Shown: positions 20,853-29,214 of the stretch, in pieces
Layout of the letters: each line of letters begins with the position of its first letter
How positions within the stretch are numbered: position 1 is the stretch's first letter
Source of the DNA: a virus
Length of the DNA: 47,478 bases
Strand: one strand, 5' to 3'
IMG/VR virus record: IMGVR_UViG_3300019890_000006
Coordinates: 1 to 47,478 of that record
Notes under the pieces: generated by a model
The model's database searches: none
Told to the model about the DNA's origin: nothing
What the model saw: the letters and a program-made list of their open reading frames with translations, nothing else
Program-made: the position numbers and the translations under genes

Positions 20853-21685
20853 TGGCTAACGAACTTGACCCCCGCATAGTACAAGTCTCTATCGAGGTTA
20901 ACGGTCGAATTGCTACCTATGACGAAATTTATATTAAGGCCACGGGTACGAAATACGCGAATGCCTTACAGAACGAAATGACAATCACTATTACAAACTT
21001 GGACAAAATAACCCAAGATTTCATACTTACCGAAACGTCACCGTTTAACCCTAATCGCACCCCTAAAATTGTTAGATTATTTGCCGGGAGACAATCGTAT
21101 GGGACTACTCTTATTTACAGTGGCAACATTACTAGTGCTGTTGTCTCGCAACCGCCCGACGTTACCGTAACCCTTAAGTGTTTAACGGGTAATTATACAA
21201 AAGGTACAGTACTCGCTAGGAATCACCCCGGCGTTGCGTCTCTAGCCGATATCGCAAAAGGGGTCGCACAAGATACTAATACTATTTTGAACTTCCAAGC
21301 GACAAATAAGAATATCACAAATTACACATTTTCAGGGTCAGCCCTAGACCAAGTTGGGTTATTAGGAACCGCGGGCAATGTGAATGTATTCATTGATAAT
21401 GATATACTGGTCGTCAAAGATGGGGCGGTTCCAATCACCGGCGCAATACGTGAACTAAGCGCGGCTTCTGGAATGATTGGCATCCCCGAGATTACCGAGC
21501 AAGGCATTAAGGTTAAATATTTACTTGACAATGTTTCGCGTCTTGGGGGTGGTTTACAGATTCGTAGTGATATGTACCCCGCGGCTAATGGATTGTACAT
21601 TATTTATAAACTTGGATTTGAGATAGCCAATAGAGATACCCCGTTTTATTTCATAGCGGAAGCGGCGAGGCGTAGCAATGGCTGA
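20852..21685 (+). CDS. Baseplate hub protein
   Basis: 277 aa; TAATG overlap with the previous gene and an eight-base overlap with the spike gene. Beta-rich, with VSIEVNGRIATYDEIYIKAT at the N-terminus and a C-terminal YIIYKLGFEIANRDTPF. In this order (plug, hub, spike) it should be the gp27-like hub that carries the spike trimer. Confidence 0.75.
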   Translation: MANELDPRIVQVSIEVNGRIATYDEIYIKATGTKYANALQNEMTITITNLDKITQDFILTETSPFNPNRTPKIVRLFAGRQSYGTTLIYSGNITSAVVSQPPDVTVTLKCLTGNYTKGTVLARNHPGVASLADIAKGVAQDTNTILNFQATNKNITNYTFSGSALDQVGLLGTAGNVNVFIDNDILVVKDGAVPITGAIRELSAASGMIGIPEITEQGIKVKYLLDNVSRLGGGLQIRSDMYPAANGLYIIYKLGFEIANRDTPFYFIAEAARRSNG

Positions 21686-22418
21686 TAGTAGAGGAAATAA
21701 CCCGAATATTGACCCGGCGAACAATGACACGCTGGCGGGTACTTTACGTTCTGTTTTTGCTCAACTTATGCGCAATGTAGACGGTACGCTACCGGCCCGA
21801 GTTCTTAGGTATGACCGAGACACCAATAGGGTACAAGTCGAAGTACTTATCGCGATGATTACCACATCAGGCCAACAAGTCAGCCGAGCGCAGATTGCGA
21901 ACATACCCGTTATTAACTTAGGGGGTGGTGGGTTTCTTATAAACTTTCCTCTTAAAGTCGGCGACCTTGGTTTCATTATGGCGAATGACCGAGACATAAG
22001 CCTATTTTTACAATCGTTTTCAGAAGCGCCACCAAATACAAATAGAGTTAAAAGTTTCTCAGATTCTATATTTATCCCCAGCGTATTAACAGATTATACA
22101 ATTGATGGGGCCGACGCTGACAACATGGTCATTCAGAATCTGGATGGAACCGTTAAGATATCGTTAGGGCCGGACAGCGTGAATATATCCTCGACGGTCG
22201 GCGTAACCATAGACACGCCATTAACTACCGTTACCGGCGAGTTAGTGGTTCAGGGTTTATTACGGTCTACGGGTGGTTTCGCGTCTACGGGTATCGCCAC
22301 GACTATATACGCCTCTTACTTTGGCGGGCCTATTTACGTATTGGGTAATGGTGATTCAAGTGTTGCATTTACGCCGGGCGTTCCGGGTGCTCCAATACCT
22401 CCGCCACCCCCGCCATAA
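21678..22418 (+). CDS. Baseplate spike protein (Gp138 N-terminal OB-like)
   Basis: 246 aa. The N-terminal OB-like domain is recognisable by LPARVLRYDRDTNRVQVEV and INLGGGGFLINFPLKVGDLG (about residues 35-100). A repetitive beta region follows (VKISLGPDSVNISSTVGVTI), as in gpV/gp45 needle proteins. It ends in a Pro-rich tail with a run of prolines. It punctures the outer membrane when the sheath contracts. Confidence 0.85.
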   Translation: MADSRGNNPNIDPANNDTLAGTLRSVFAQLMRNVDGTLPARVLRYDRDTNRVQVEVLIAMITTSGQQVSRAQIANIPVINLGGGGFLINFPLKVGDLGFIMANDRDISLFLQSFSEAPPNTNRVKSFSDSIFIPSVLTDYTIDGADADNMVIQNLDGTVKISLGPDSVNISSTVGVTIDTPLTTVTGELVVQGLLRSTGGFASTGIATTIYASYFGGPIYVLGNGDSSVAFTPGVPGAPIPPPPPP

Positions 22419-22429
22419 GGACTTAAAAT

Positions 22430-22780
22430 ATGACTGCGCAGACTTTAGCGGTAAACGAAAATAATGATATCTTTAGGGGCGAAGATGGAAATATCGCCCT
22501 TATATTTAATTTAGCTGGCACATTGCAAGCTTGCGCACATGCGGCTAAAACTAGACTAGGCGAAATGATTTTTCAGGCAAACCAAGGTTTACCGGATTTT
22601 GAACTAATATGGGTAGGCGTTCCAAACCTACAACAATACGAATCAGCCGTCCGTGCGACGCTTTTAGCCGTCGCGGGGGTTAAAGAAATAGTATCTTTTA
22701 CGTACAGGTTAGCGGATAATAATTTAACTTATACTGCAACGATTTTAACAATTTATGGTACAGGGGTTGTAAATGGCTGA
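22430..22780 (+). CDS. Baseplate wedge protein (gp25/Mu gp46-like)
   Basis: 116 aa, the usual length. The central helix-strand unit (CAHAAKTRLGEMIFQANQGL) and the C-terminal VKEIVSFTYRLADNNLTYTA are typical of the gp25-like wedge and sheath-initiator family. It overlaps the J-like gene by eight bases. Confidence 0.85.
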   Translation: MTAQTLAVNENNDIFRGEDGNIALIFNLAGTLQACAHAAKTRLGEMIFQANQGLPDFELIWVGVPNLQQYESAVRATLLAVAGVKEIVSFTYRLADNNLTYTATILTIYGTGVVNG

Positions 22781-23990
22781 CGTATATAAATACATTGAAC
22801 CGCAAGGCGTCATAGTGCCTGACACTAGCGTCATATCCGATATGGTCATTGAGGAATATAAGGACGTATTTGGACAAGATTTAATCACTACGCCTAATAC
22901 CCCGCAAGGTACATTAATTGCGGCAGAAATTCAAGCCCGAGACGGCATAGCGATTAATAACTCTCTCCTTGCTAATCAAATAAACCCCAATCTTGCCGGC
23001 GGCATATTCCTTGATGCAATTTTAGCTTTGACAGGCTCACAGCGTACCGCGGCAACTTTTAGTACCGTAGTTGGAACAGTTACCGGCGTAGTGGGTACAA
23101 TCATACCTGCCGGCTCCCAAGCTCAAGAAACCGTAGGTCAAAAGATATTCCAAACTACCACAATGGTCACAATCCCCGTAGGTGGCAGTATTGATGTGAC
23201 TTTTCAAGCGCTTGACCCCGGCCCCGTTGGTGTCACCCCCGGAACTCTTACACAGATTGTAAGTTTAGTTATCGGATGGGAAACCGTCACTAATGCAAAC
23301 GCCGCCGTCCTTGGAACTAATACACAAAGCGACGACGCAGCACGAGGGTTTCGTAAAGCAACATTAGGCGTGCAAGGCATGGGTTTAGCGGTCTCTATCC
23401 TCTCGGGGATTTATGCCGTACCCAATGTTAAAAGCGCTACATTCCGAGAGAACATAGCTAATATAGTCACGGTTATAGACGGCGTGACAATGCAGCCGCA
23501 CTCTATCTACCTATGCGTAGATGGTGGTACGGATTTAGACATAGCGACTACTTTAGTCGCTCGAAAGAATGCGGGGGCAGCTTATACAAACGGCGCGGGC
23601 ATACCGGTTACTGTTCCATTCACCGAGCCGTTTAGCGGTCAGGTAATGAGCATTAAATTCGATAGGCCCACCCCCGTTCCTATCTTGGTTAGGGTGACGA
23701 TCAAGGCTAATACGTCTTTGTCAGACCCTCAAACCTCCGTAAAAAACGCAATCGTTGATTACGCAAATGGGCTGATACCCGGCGAGCCGGGTTTCACGGT
23801 AGGTACTTCGGTTTCACCTTATGAACTTTCAGGCGCTATTAACTATTACAACCGAGCAATATTTGTTACATTGGTAGAGATTTCATATGGGCCGCCCGAC
23901 CCATTAAGTTACGTTACTACAACGTTACCTATAGCGATATTCGAAATTGCGACTATCAGTGCTAGCAATATCACGGTGATCATAGTATGA
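22773..23990 (+). CDS. Baseplate J-like protein (Mu gp47-like)
   Basis: 405 aa. The order gp25-like, J-like, DUF2612 is characteristic. Domain signs include AAEIQARDGIAINNSLLANQ near residue 45, GTVTGVVGTIIPAGSQAQ (about 105-122), and a late strand-rich part with LPIAIFEIATISASNITVI. It forms the baseplate wedge that surrounds the hub. Confidence 0.9.
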   Translation: MADVYKYIEPQGVIVPDTSVISDMVIEEYKDVFGQDLITTPNTPQGTLIAAEIQARDGIAINNSLLANQINPNLAGGIFLDAILALTGSQRTAATFSTVVGTVTGVVGTIIPAGSQAQETVGQKIFQTTTMVTIPVGGSIDVTFQALDPGPVGVTPGTLTQIVSLVIGWETVTNANAAVLGTNTQSDDAARGFRKATLGVQGMGLAVSILSGIYAVPNVKSATFRENIANIVTVIDGVTMQPHSIYLCVDGGTDLDIATTLVARKNAGAAYTNGAGIPVTVPFTEPFSGQVMSIKFDRPTPVPILVRVTIKANTSLSDPQTSVKNAIVDYANGLIPGEPGFTVGTSVSPYELSGAINYYNRAIFVTLVEISYGPPDPLSYVTTTLPIAIFEIATISASNITVIIV

Positions 23991-24616
23991 ACATAGAAGA
24001 ATTTGATTATGATATTGACATAACCAAAGTTCTACTATGGCAATACAACCATGCGGCTAACTTAGAAAAACTCGTTATTAATAAAAATATATGGACAGCT
24101 TTATTTGGTACGCTGTTTTGGGATGACTGGTTTTTTATTGTATTTGATTTGCGCACAGCCGACCTATTTGGGCTTACTATTTGGTCAATTATACTTGACT
24201 TGCCTTTATTTGTTCCAGTTACCAGCGAACCACCGGTAGGCGTTCCAGTGTGGGGATACAATAAGATTATTACGCCCCCGCCACCCCCAGATTTAGAAAA
24301 TAGTTATCTCAATTACAATTGGAGTAACTTAGCCGGCGCTCTTGTAGTACCCGTGCTAACTCAAGAAGAACAGCGCACAGCCTTAAGATTGCGATACTAT
24401 CAATTAGTATCTCGGGGCGCAGTGACAGAAGTTAACGTATTTTTAAATTATCTATTCGGCAGTCAAGGCGGCGCATGGATGATAGATAATTTCGACATGA
24501 CGATAACCTATCAATTCGGATTTCCGATAAGCGGCGTATTACTTTCTGTTATTGACGCATATAGCCTATTGCCTAGACCGGCAGGGGTTGCGGTAAATTA
24601 TATTGTTCCACCATAG
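23987..24616 (+). CDS. Baseplate wedge protein (DUF2612, Mu gp48-like position)
   Basis: 209 aa; ATGA overlap with the J-like gene. The N-terminus has the clear DUF2612 pattern: LLWQYNHAANLEKLV, then FWDDWFFIVFDLRTADLFGL and TIWSIILDLP. It has a Pro-rich linker (nt about 24268-24290). It likely joins the wedge to the fibres encoded next. Confidence 0.88.
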   Translation: MNIEEFDYDIDITKVLLWQYNHAANLEKLVINKNIWTALFGTLFWDDWFFIVFDLRTADLFGLTIWSIILDLPLFVPVTSEPPVGVPVWGYNKIITPPPPPDLENSYLNYNWSNLAGALVVPVLTQEEQRTALRLRYYQLVSRGAVTEVNVFLNYLFGSQGGAWMIDNFDMTITYQFGFPISGVLLSVIDAYSLLPRPAGVAVNYIVPP

Positions 24617-24631
24617 AAAAAAGGAATTTAC

Positions 24632-25477
24632 ATGGCTAAGTATTTCATATTTCCGTTTGCGACCGCTGGGGATAAGCTAGCAATACCTGACGCGTCCGTC
24701 GGTAATCCAGTCAGCTATCAAGATGGCTGGGGGCCAGACTATGAACTCGATTTATTGACCGACCCGTCGGCGCTTCCGATTCCTCGCGATCAAACGAATC
24801 AATTGTACTTTGATATTACAGACGCAATAAAGCAATATCAGACTCACGGCGTGCCGGACTTTATCACATCAACCGATAACTTAGGCTCGCCCTTCGCCTA
24901 TGATATATACGCCCAAGTTCGTTTTGATGACGGCGGCGGTGTGAAAATATATGAGAACCGAGTACCCGGAAACGTTACGACGCCCCCCGACCCTTCGTGG
25001 GTCGTCATTAGTGGGAACCCTGTACCCTCCGGTATTATGCTGCCGTACGGGGGTGGGGTGGTTCCTGCCGGGTATTTATTGTGCAATGGTGCTTTAGTAA
25101 GTCGGGTTAGCTATGCCGCACTTTATGCCGCTATTGGCGACGTATGGGGGCTGAATGACGGCTCAACGAATTTCGTATTACCTAATATGACCCGCCGTAC
25201 TCTGGTAGGTGTTGGGGGTGTTGCATATCCCGGCGTATTGGGTAATACATTGGGTAGCGTCGGAGGTTTCGACGCGGTAGCATTAACCGTGGGACAAATG
25301 CCAGCGCATACACATGAACAAACACCCGGGTATAGTCTTGTCACTGTTGGTCAAGGTAATTCTTTTATTGGTTTTAGAGCGCCAGCCGGAGGCCAGCAGA
25401 CAGGGCCTAGAGGTGGAAATGAGGCGCACCCGAATATACAACAATCGGCCGTTTGTAACTTCATGATAAAGGTGTAG
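24632..25477 (+). CDS. Tail fibre with phage tail collar domain, copy 1
   Basis: 281 aa; AAGGAA ribosome site before ATG. A virion-binding N-terminus leads to a collar domain: PYGGGVVPAGYLLCNGALVS, WGLNDGSTNFVLPNMTRRTL and GQMPAHTHEQTPG. The C-terminus HPNIQQSAVCNFMIKV is the usual end of such fibres. The first 100 residues align throughout with the next gene, so the pair arose by tandem duplication. Confidence 0.88.
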   Translation: MAKYFIFPFATAGDKLAIPDASVGNPVSYQDGWGPDYELDLLTDPSALPIPRDQTNQLYFDITDAIKQYQTHGVPDFITSTDNLGSPFAYDIYAQVRFDDGGGVKIYENRVPGNVTTPPDPSWVVISGNPVPSGIMLPYGGGVVPAGYLLCNGALVSRVSYAALYAAIGDVWGLNDGSTNFVLPNMTRRTLVGVGGVAYPGVLGNTLGSVGGFDAVALTVGQMPAHTHEQTPGYSLVTVGQGNSFIGFRAPAGGQQTGPRGGNEAHPNIQQSAVCNFMIKV

Positions 25478-25480
25478 CGC

Positions 25481-26347
25481 ATGGCTAAATTCTTCGTTTA
25501 CGCTTTTGCGACTAATGCCGCTAATCGCGCGGCGGTTCCTGAACTACCGCAAGATGATGGTAGCGTAAGTTATACACAGGGGTTAGGGCCATATTATTCA
25601 CTTAATTATGCTCTCGGCCCTCCCGCGCTTCCATTGGACAGAAAGCAATCGAATCAAGTATTTTACGATATCACAAACGCTATACGGCAATACCAGACTT
25701 TAGCGCGGCCGGATTTTATCACGCCTGCCGATAATGGTGGTGTACCATTCCCCTACGAGCTATATGCTCAGGTGCGATATGATGACGGCAGCGGCTTTAA
25801 GGTCTATGAAAACCAAGTCAACGTAAACCCTAATGACCCCACTAGCCCTACGTGGCAAGTCAATAGCGGTGACCCCATACCGCCGGGTTCTATTGTGGGA
25901 TATGGTGGCGCAACACCCCCAACGGGTTATTTAGTATGCGATGGGTCAGCGGTAAGCCGAGTAACTTACGCATTTTTATTTGCGGCTATAGATACCGTAT
26001 GGGGGCCGGGCGACGGTTCTACAACCTTCAATCTTCCTGATATGCGACGCCGCGTACCCGTGGGCGCGGGTGGTACTAACCCTTATAGTTTACTGCCTAC
26101 AACATTGGGGTCTTATGGTGGCGCTGATTCCGTTACGGTAACCGTTAATCAATTACCGTCTCATACTCACGGTTTTGTAACTCAGTTTATATTATTTCCA
26201 GCTAGAAAGATTACTTCTCATGCTTCAGCCGGTGAAAGAGATTTAAATTTCGGTGGAGACAATAGACAAACAGGGTCAGCCGGAAGCGGTGGGGCACATC
26301 CCAATATACAGCAATCAGCGGTGGGCTATTGGCTAATCAAGACTTAA
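25481..26347 (+). CDS. Tail fibre with phage tail collar domain, copy 2
   Basis: 288 aa; begins four bases after copy 1. Same layout: YGGATPPTGYLVCDGSAVS, WGPGDGSTTFNLPDMRRRVP, NQLPSHTHGF, ending HPNIQQSAVGYWLIKT. The C-terminal tip regions between THxx and HPNIQ differ from copy 1, which could give two receptor specificities or alternative tips. Confidence 0.88.
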   Translation: MAKFFVYAFATNAANRAAVPELPQDDGSVSYTQGLGPYYSLNYALGPPALPLDRKQSNQVFYDITNAIRQYQTLARPDFITPADNGGVPFPYELYAQVRYDDGSGFKVYENQVNVNPNDPTSPTWQVNSGDPIPPGSIVGYGGATPPTGYLVCDGSAVSRVTYAFLFAAIDTVWGPGDGSTTFNLPDMRRRVPVGAGGTNPYSLLPTTLGSYGGADSVTVTVNQLPSHTHGFVTQFILFPARKITSHASAGERDLNFGGDNRQTGSAGSGGAHPNIQQSAVGYWLIKT

Positions 26348-26826
26348 ATTTTGTACAAGCTATTTCCGTCCTCTTAGACATCGAGGGCGGCTATTCTAAT
26401 CGACCTGACGACCTCGGGGGCGAGACTAACTATGGTATTAGCAAACGTCAATATCCACATTTAAACATCCCTGAACTTACCACATTAAAAGCCGCTGACA
26501 TTTACTATAATGATTATTGGCGCAGATATCGAATAAATGAAGTCAATGACCCCGAAGTAGCACGTATACTACTGCTCGCATTTGTGAACCTAAACCCGGA
26601 ATCTATAGGGCTATGTGTCCAGAAAGCAATCAATAAGCTAGGCGGCGGTGTGCAACAGGACGGTATTGTAGGGTCGGAGACCATAAAATTGCTCAATAAA
26701 CTATCACCTAGGCGTATAGCCGATAATCTACGCCTCGAATTGGTGAAATTTTACCTAGGCCGTGTTATGCTAAATAAGACGCAATTAGTCAATTTTGCCG
26801 GATGGATTCGGAGAGCCTTACTATGA
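26329..26826 (+). CDS. Endolysin, GH108-type muramidase
   Basis: 165 aa from TTG at 26329, overlapping the fibre gene by 19 bases; no in-frame ATG is available before the catalytic region. The N-terminal domain has ISVLLDIEGGYSNRPDDLGG with the expected catalytic Glu in the EGGY motif, and ETNYGISKRQYP. The C-terminal part (GVQQDGIVGSETIKLLNKLS) looks like the peptidoglycan-binding domain paired with GH108. It degrades the cell wall at lysis. No signal sequence, so it needs a holin. Confidence 0.85.
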   Translation: MANQDLNFVQAISVLLDIEGGYSNRPDDLGGETNYGISKRQYPHLNIPELTTLKAADIYYNDYWRRYRINEVNDPEVARILLLAFVNLNPESIGLCVQKAINKLGGGVQQDGIVGSETIKLLNKLSPRRIADNLRLELVKFYLGRVMLNKTQLVNFAGWIRRALL

Positions 26827-27056
26827 TGGGTTTACTAAAGATTGTTAAAGACAGTATCACAGAACATGACGGTGAGACCTACGATAACGGCCGGATTATT
26901 TGCGCCTTGAGTTTCAACATTTACTATTTGTTGGCCTTTTATAATACATACTTAGGTCACGGGTGGTCGGCTATGGAGTTTGCGAGCGGGGCTACAGCTA
27001 TGGCGGTAGGCTTTGGTATTAACTTGCACCTCACGAAAAAGGAAGATACAAAATGA
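26823..27056 (+). CDS. Small membrane protein, holin candidate
   Basis: 77 aa from the ATG at 26823, which overlaps the lysin stop (ATGA) and has GGAG nine bases upstream; the earlier ATG at 26802 lacks a site. Two hydrophobic segments (IICALSFNIYYLLAFYN and ASGATAMAVGFGINLHL) and a charged C-terminus. Position right after the lysin supports a holin, but the sequence alone does not prove it. Confidence 0.65.
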   Translation: MMGLLKIVKDSITEHDGETYDNGRIICALSFNIYYLLAFYNTYLGHGWSAMEFASGATAMAVGFGINLHLTKKEDTK

Positions 27057-27235
27057 ACTTTGATATCAAAAAGTTAGTGATAGGCATTCTTAGCGTAATC
27101 ATTGCAGTATTAGGGGGAAATGCATATCAAACCTCTAACTCTCTTAACGATGTGCAAAAAAGTATGAACCAATTGACACAAACGGTTAATACTATGAACA
27201 CATCAAAAATGGTAGCTAACGAAGAAACAGAGTGA
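27053..27235 (+). CDS. Small single-TM protein, possible spanin or second holin
   Basis: 60 aa; ATGA overlap with the previous gene. One N-terminal membrane segment (VIGILSVIIAVLGG) and a polar, coiled-coil-like remainder (SLNDVQKSMNQLTQTVNTM). The shape fits a short i-spanin or membrane anchor in the lysis cassette. No lipobox-bearing partner is visible. Confidence 0.55.
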   Translation: MNFDIKKLVIGILSVIIAVLGGNAYQTSNSLNDVQKSMNQLTQTVNTMNTSKMVANEETE

Positions 27236-27242
27236 ATACGCA

Positions 27243-27280
27243 GCGCGGCGGATTTCGATATACGATTTAGTCAGCCGCGC
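27243..27280 (+). other. Imperfect stem after the lysis genes
   Basis: Seven-base arms GCGCGGC (27243-27249) and GCCGCGC (27274-27280) with a 24-base loop lie just after the last lysis gene. No T tract follows. It may mark the 3' end of the late message; the rest of 27236-27313 shows nothing recognisable. Confidence 0.35.
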
Positions 27281-27313
27281 ATCGTTGAACTCTCCCAATT
27301 CCCAGAAGCCAGC

Positions 27314-27342
27314 TAGACAAGATCATTATATCGTTATATAAT
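27314..27342 (+). promoter_or_regulatory. Sigma70 promoter of the RHH gene
   Basis: TAGACA (27314-27319), 17 bases, TATAAT (27337-27342). The -10 and spacer are embedded in a 24-base palindrome, which suggests a repressible promoter. Confidence 0.7.
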
Positions 27343-27345
27343 GAT
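27322..27345. promoter_or_regulatory. Palindromic operator over the RHH promoter
   Basis: Ten-base arms ATCATTATAT and ATATAATGAT separated by CGTT. The palindrome covers the spacer and -10 of the promoter for the adjacent ribbon-helix-helix gene, the usual place for autorepression in this protein class. Confidence 0.6.
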
Positions 27346-27415
27346 GATAGTCGAGTTCGGAGGGAAACGGGCTTTACTACAGAACATTAAGAAATTAGGG
27401 AGTCCGTTTCGTATT

Positions 27416-27592
27416 ATGTCAAAAGTAAACCTAAATCTTTTAATTGACGAAGCTACACGCCAAGACTTCAAAGCTGCGTGTGCTAAGAATGGTACAAATA
27501 TGACCAATGTACTATTAGATTGCATCTTTCAATATGTAGTAGAGTATCTTAAAAATGAAGAAGTACAGAGTAGTACACCTCGCCAACGGTGA
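27416..27592 (+). CDS. Ribbon-helix-helix DNA-binding protein
   Basis: 58 aa from ATG at 27416. The in-frame ATG at 27341 lies inside the -10 box and so would be upstream of the transcript start. KVNLNLLIDEATRQDFKAAC then GTNMTNVLLDCIFQYV has the strand-helix-helix pattern of Arc/CopG/ParD-like repressors. The palindrome on its promoter fits autoregulation. No toxin partner is evident; the next gene is a 75-aa unknown. Confidence 0.65.
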   Translation: MSKVNLNLLIDEATRQDFKAACAKNGTNMTNVLLDCIFQYVVEYLKNEEVQSSTPRQR

Positions 27593-27782
27593 ATATGGCG
27601 TACAAAAAAGACGCTGGTTGTTTTGGTGGAAGCTACTGCCGTCCACGTCTGGTTATAGTAATGGGGCTTATGCTGAAATAGCCCGGCTAATTGCTAACGA
27701 CAAAGAACAACGAAGAATTAAAAAAGGCTTGAAAGTTATACGAGTGCACAGTTACGATAAAGAGCAGCCAATTACAAATTAA
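27555..27782 (+). CDS. Hypothetical protein, 75 aa
   Basis: Overlaps the RHH gene by 38 bases in another frame. Basic and aromatic (KKYRVVHLANGEYGVQKRRW, FWWKLLP), with a helical C-terminal half. Not recognised. Its stop is followed directly by an intrinsic terminator. If the RHH protein were an antitoxin, this would be the partner position, but it does not resemble RelE/ParE or other known toxins. Confidence 0.6.
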   Translation: MKKYRVVHLANGEYGVQKRRWLFWWKLLPSTSGYSNGAYAEIARLIANDKEQRRIKKGLKVIRVHSYDKEQPITN

Positions 27783-27811
27783 CGCGGGCTTATCCATCCC
27801 GCGTATTTTTT
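27782..27811 (+). terminator. Intrinsic terminator between convergent operons
   Basis: Seven-base stem ACGCGGG (27782-27788) / CCCGCGT (27798-27804), nine-base loop, then a run of T (27806-27811). It ends the plus-strand late/RHH transcripts just before the convergent minus-strand genes. Confidence 0.85.
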
Positions 27812-28022
27812 AATCTTCTCGTATATCCCTAACGTCTAATTCAACTAAAAGATCTTGAAATAACTTTTCGGCTTCTTCTTTAGTAGGAAACCCATTGTTA
27901 CAGCAAGCCCCGCTAGAGAAACTAATATTTATTCTATAGAGACTTTCCGCGTCTATATAGTCACGCTCTATGAAATCCACATTGTTCATATTTAACAGTA
28001 ATTCGCCAAGTCTAAAAAACAT
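27810..28022 (-). CDS. Hypothetical protein, 70 aa
   Basis: Last gene of the leftward early operon. Start overlaps the upstream gene's stop by one base (TAATG). Text: GELLLNMNNVDFIERDYIDA, a CC pair near the middle and an acidic C-terminus. Not recognised. Confidence 0.65.
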   Translation of the reverse strand: MFFRLGELLLNMNNVDFIERDYIDAESLYRINISFSSGACCNNGFPTKEEAEKLFQDLLVELDVRDIRED

Positions 28023-28189
28023 TACTTTACGTCCTCATATTTAACCATAAATTGATATTTATACGGACTGCTTAAGGTGGGAGAGCCGAGCGGTTCCCAA
28101 CCTTCTTTAAGGCAATCACGTACTAAAGGTACTAAGTGTGCCATTTCGGTAGTAACTCTCACATAACTATAGTCAACTATTTTTCGCAT
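28022..28189 (-). CDS. DUF1737-like small protein, 55 aa
   Basis: ATG at 28189 with a GGAGGGTAAGG site inside the end of the upstream gene; stop shared as TAATG with the downstream one. The pattern LVRDCLKEGWEPLGSP then YQFMVKYE matches the DUF1737 idea (long helix, GWxxxGxP, then a strand). A second DUF1737-like gene lies at 34288-34470. Confidence 0.6.
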   Translation of the reverse strand: MRKIVDYSYVRVTTEMAHLVPLVRDCLKEGWEPLGSPTLSSPYKYQFMVKYEDVK

Positions 28190-28533
28190 TCCTTACCCTC
28201 CAATTGTTTAATAGCGTCATTGATATACCATTTAGCCTTTTTTAAATCCTCAATCCCACCCTTTAGCTCATGTCTCCATAGGTACTTAACGGCGTTTCCG
28301 ATATTAAATGACATATGGCGAGCTATCTCTATGCATTCGATACTTTCTTTACAATTGCCACAGTGGGCTTTAGACGACGTATAGTGCGGGGGATGGTTAA
28401 CCATATCTTTATTTAGCTCTCTTTTATCCCGTATTTCAGCAAAACATGCGTTACATACATCCGCCCATATGCCATCAATTTGTGTGGAAGTAAAACCACA
28501 GGTTTCTTTATAGCATTTTTGGCATTTATCCAT
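28177..28533 (-). CDS. DUF3310 protein with N-terminal zinc ribbon
   Basis: 118 aa. The C-terminal 70 residues are a textbook DUF3310: VNHPPHYT, SIECIEIARHMSFNIGNAVK, YLWRHELKGGIEDLKKAKWY. Relatives are often called phage nucleotide kinase-like, but the activity is unproven. The N-terminus has CQKC, CNAC and a second CGNC, suggesting one or two zinc sites, an extra compared with the bare domain. Confidence 0.82.
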   Translation of the reverse strand: MDKCQKCYKETCGFTSTQIDGIWADVCNACFAEIRDKRELNKDMVNHPPHYTSSKAHCGNCKESIECIEIARHMSFNIGNAVKYLWRHELKGGIEDLKKAKWYINDAIKQLEGKECEK

Positions 28534-28536
28534 AAG

Positions 28537-28713
28537 CTACCTCCCCAAGTTAACTAATGAAAATGACTTATTAGGCTCTGGGCAGCGTGACGATTCAAAA
28601 GTCACAGATTCCAAATGTGTGATACGTTTCTCATGGTCTCTCAATTCTAATATCGTAAAGGTAAGCATACCCGCTATGAAAGCCCCTATTGTGATATCAA
28701 ATATTTCCTTCAT
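28537..28713 (-). CDS. Small membrane-anchored protein, 58 aa
   Basis: Reading right to left, ATG at 28713 has an AAAGGAG site. Starts MKEIFDITIGAFIAGMLTF, one membrane helix, then a charged segment LRDHEKRITHLESV. Short spacing to both neighbours supports a real gene. Function unknown. Confidence 0.6.
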   Translation of the reverse strand: MKEIFDITIGAFIAGMLTFTILELRDHEKRITHLESVTFESSRCPEPNKSFSLVNLGR

Positions 28714-28726
28714 TATCTTTACTCCT

Positions 28727-28813
28727 TTACCAATGACACATGAGGTATATATTAACTATCATACAAGTAGAGAATATTGCGCCTGCCGTTACTTCATATA
28801 TCCAGTGGTTCAT
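28727..28813 (-). CDS. Very small membrane protein, 28 aa
   Basis: ATGA overlap with the stop of the upstream gene (28810). Peptide MNHWIYEVTAGAIFSTCMIV then NIYLMCHW is one hydrophobic helix. Kept because of the ATGA coupling; otherwise weak. Confidence 0.4.
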   Translation of the reverse strand: MNHWIYEVTAGAIFSTCMIVNIYLMCHW

Positions 28814-29214
28814 ATAAAATTATTCTCCAATAAATAAATGAGCATTTTCGCTCGTGCATTGGCTTCGTTCGTATCACACGTATCGTATAGCACCGTAAGA
28901 TCGCCACCAACACCATTTGAATATCTTACATAATTTTCTAATACCCTTTTATAGCTATTAAGGATGTACCACGTACCCTCAAAATGGACATTCCAATTGA
29001 GCATTTCTAAAAGTTCCGAGGATGTAAAAGCCGAAAAATGAGTAAACTCACTTCCATTCAATGGATATACACAATATGGGAAATAAGCCAATCCGTAGCA
29101 TTCATCGCTAGCCCATTCCCAATAAAATAGGCTTTGTTGTTTAACTCCTAATTCTTTTAGTCGTTTTGAAAGTTTTAAACTTATTAATTGGTCTTCTAGC
29201 TGCATCGGTTCCAC
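28810..29214 (-). CDS. Hypothetical phage protein, 134 aa
   Basis: Starts MEPMQLEDQLISLKLSKRLK and continues ELGVKQQSLFYWEW, a beginning seen in many phage early proteins of unknown role. Rich in Tyr/Trp; no catalytic motif. ATG at 29214 overlaps the upstream gene by 19 bases; the internal ATG at 29205 is also possible. Confidence 0.7.
   Translation of the reverse strand: MEPMQLEDQLISLKLSKRLKELGVKQQSLFYWEWASDECYGLAYFPYCVYPLNGSEFTHFSAFTSSELLEMLNWNVHFEGTWYILNSYKRVLENYVRYSNGVGGDLTVLYDTCDTNEANARAKMLIYLLENNFI

Noticed and set aside
28136-28837. Plus-strand frames within the leftward early operon
   Set aside because: They lie opposite DUF3310 and small coupled minus-strand genes and lack any recognisable protein pattern.
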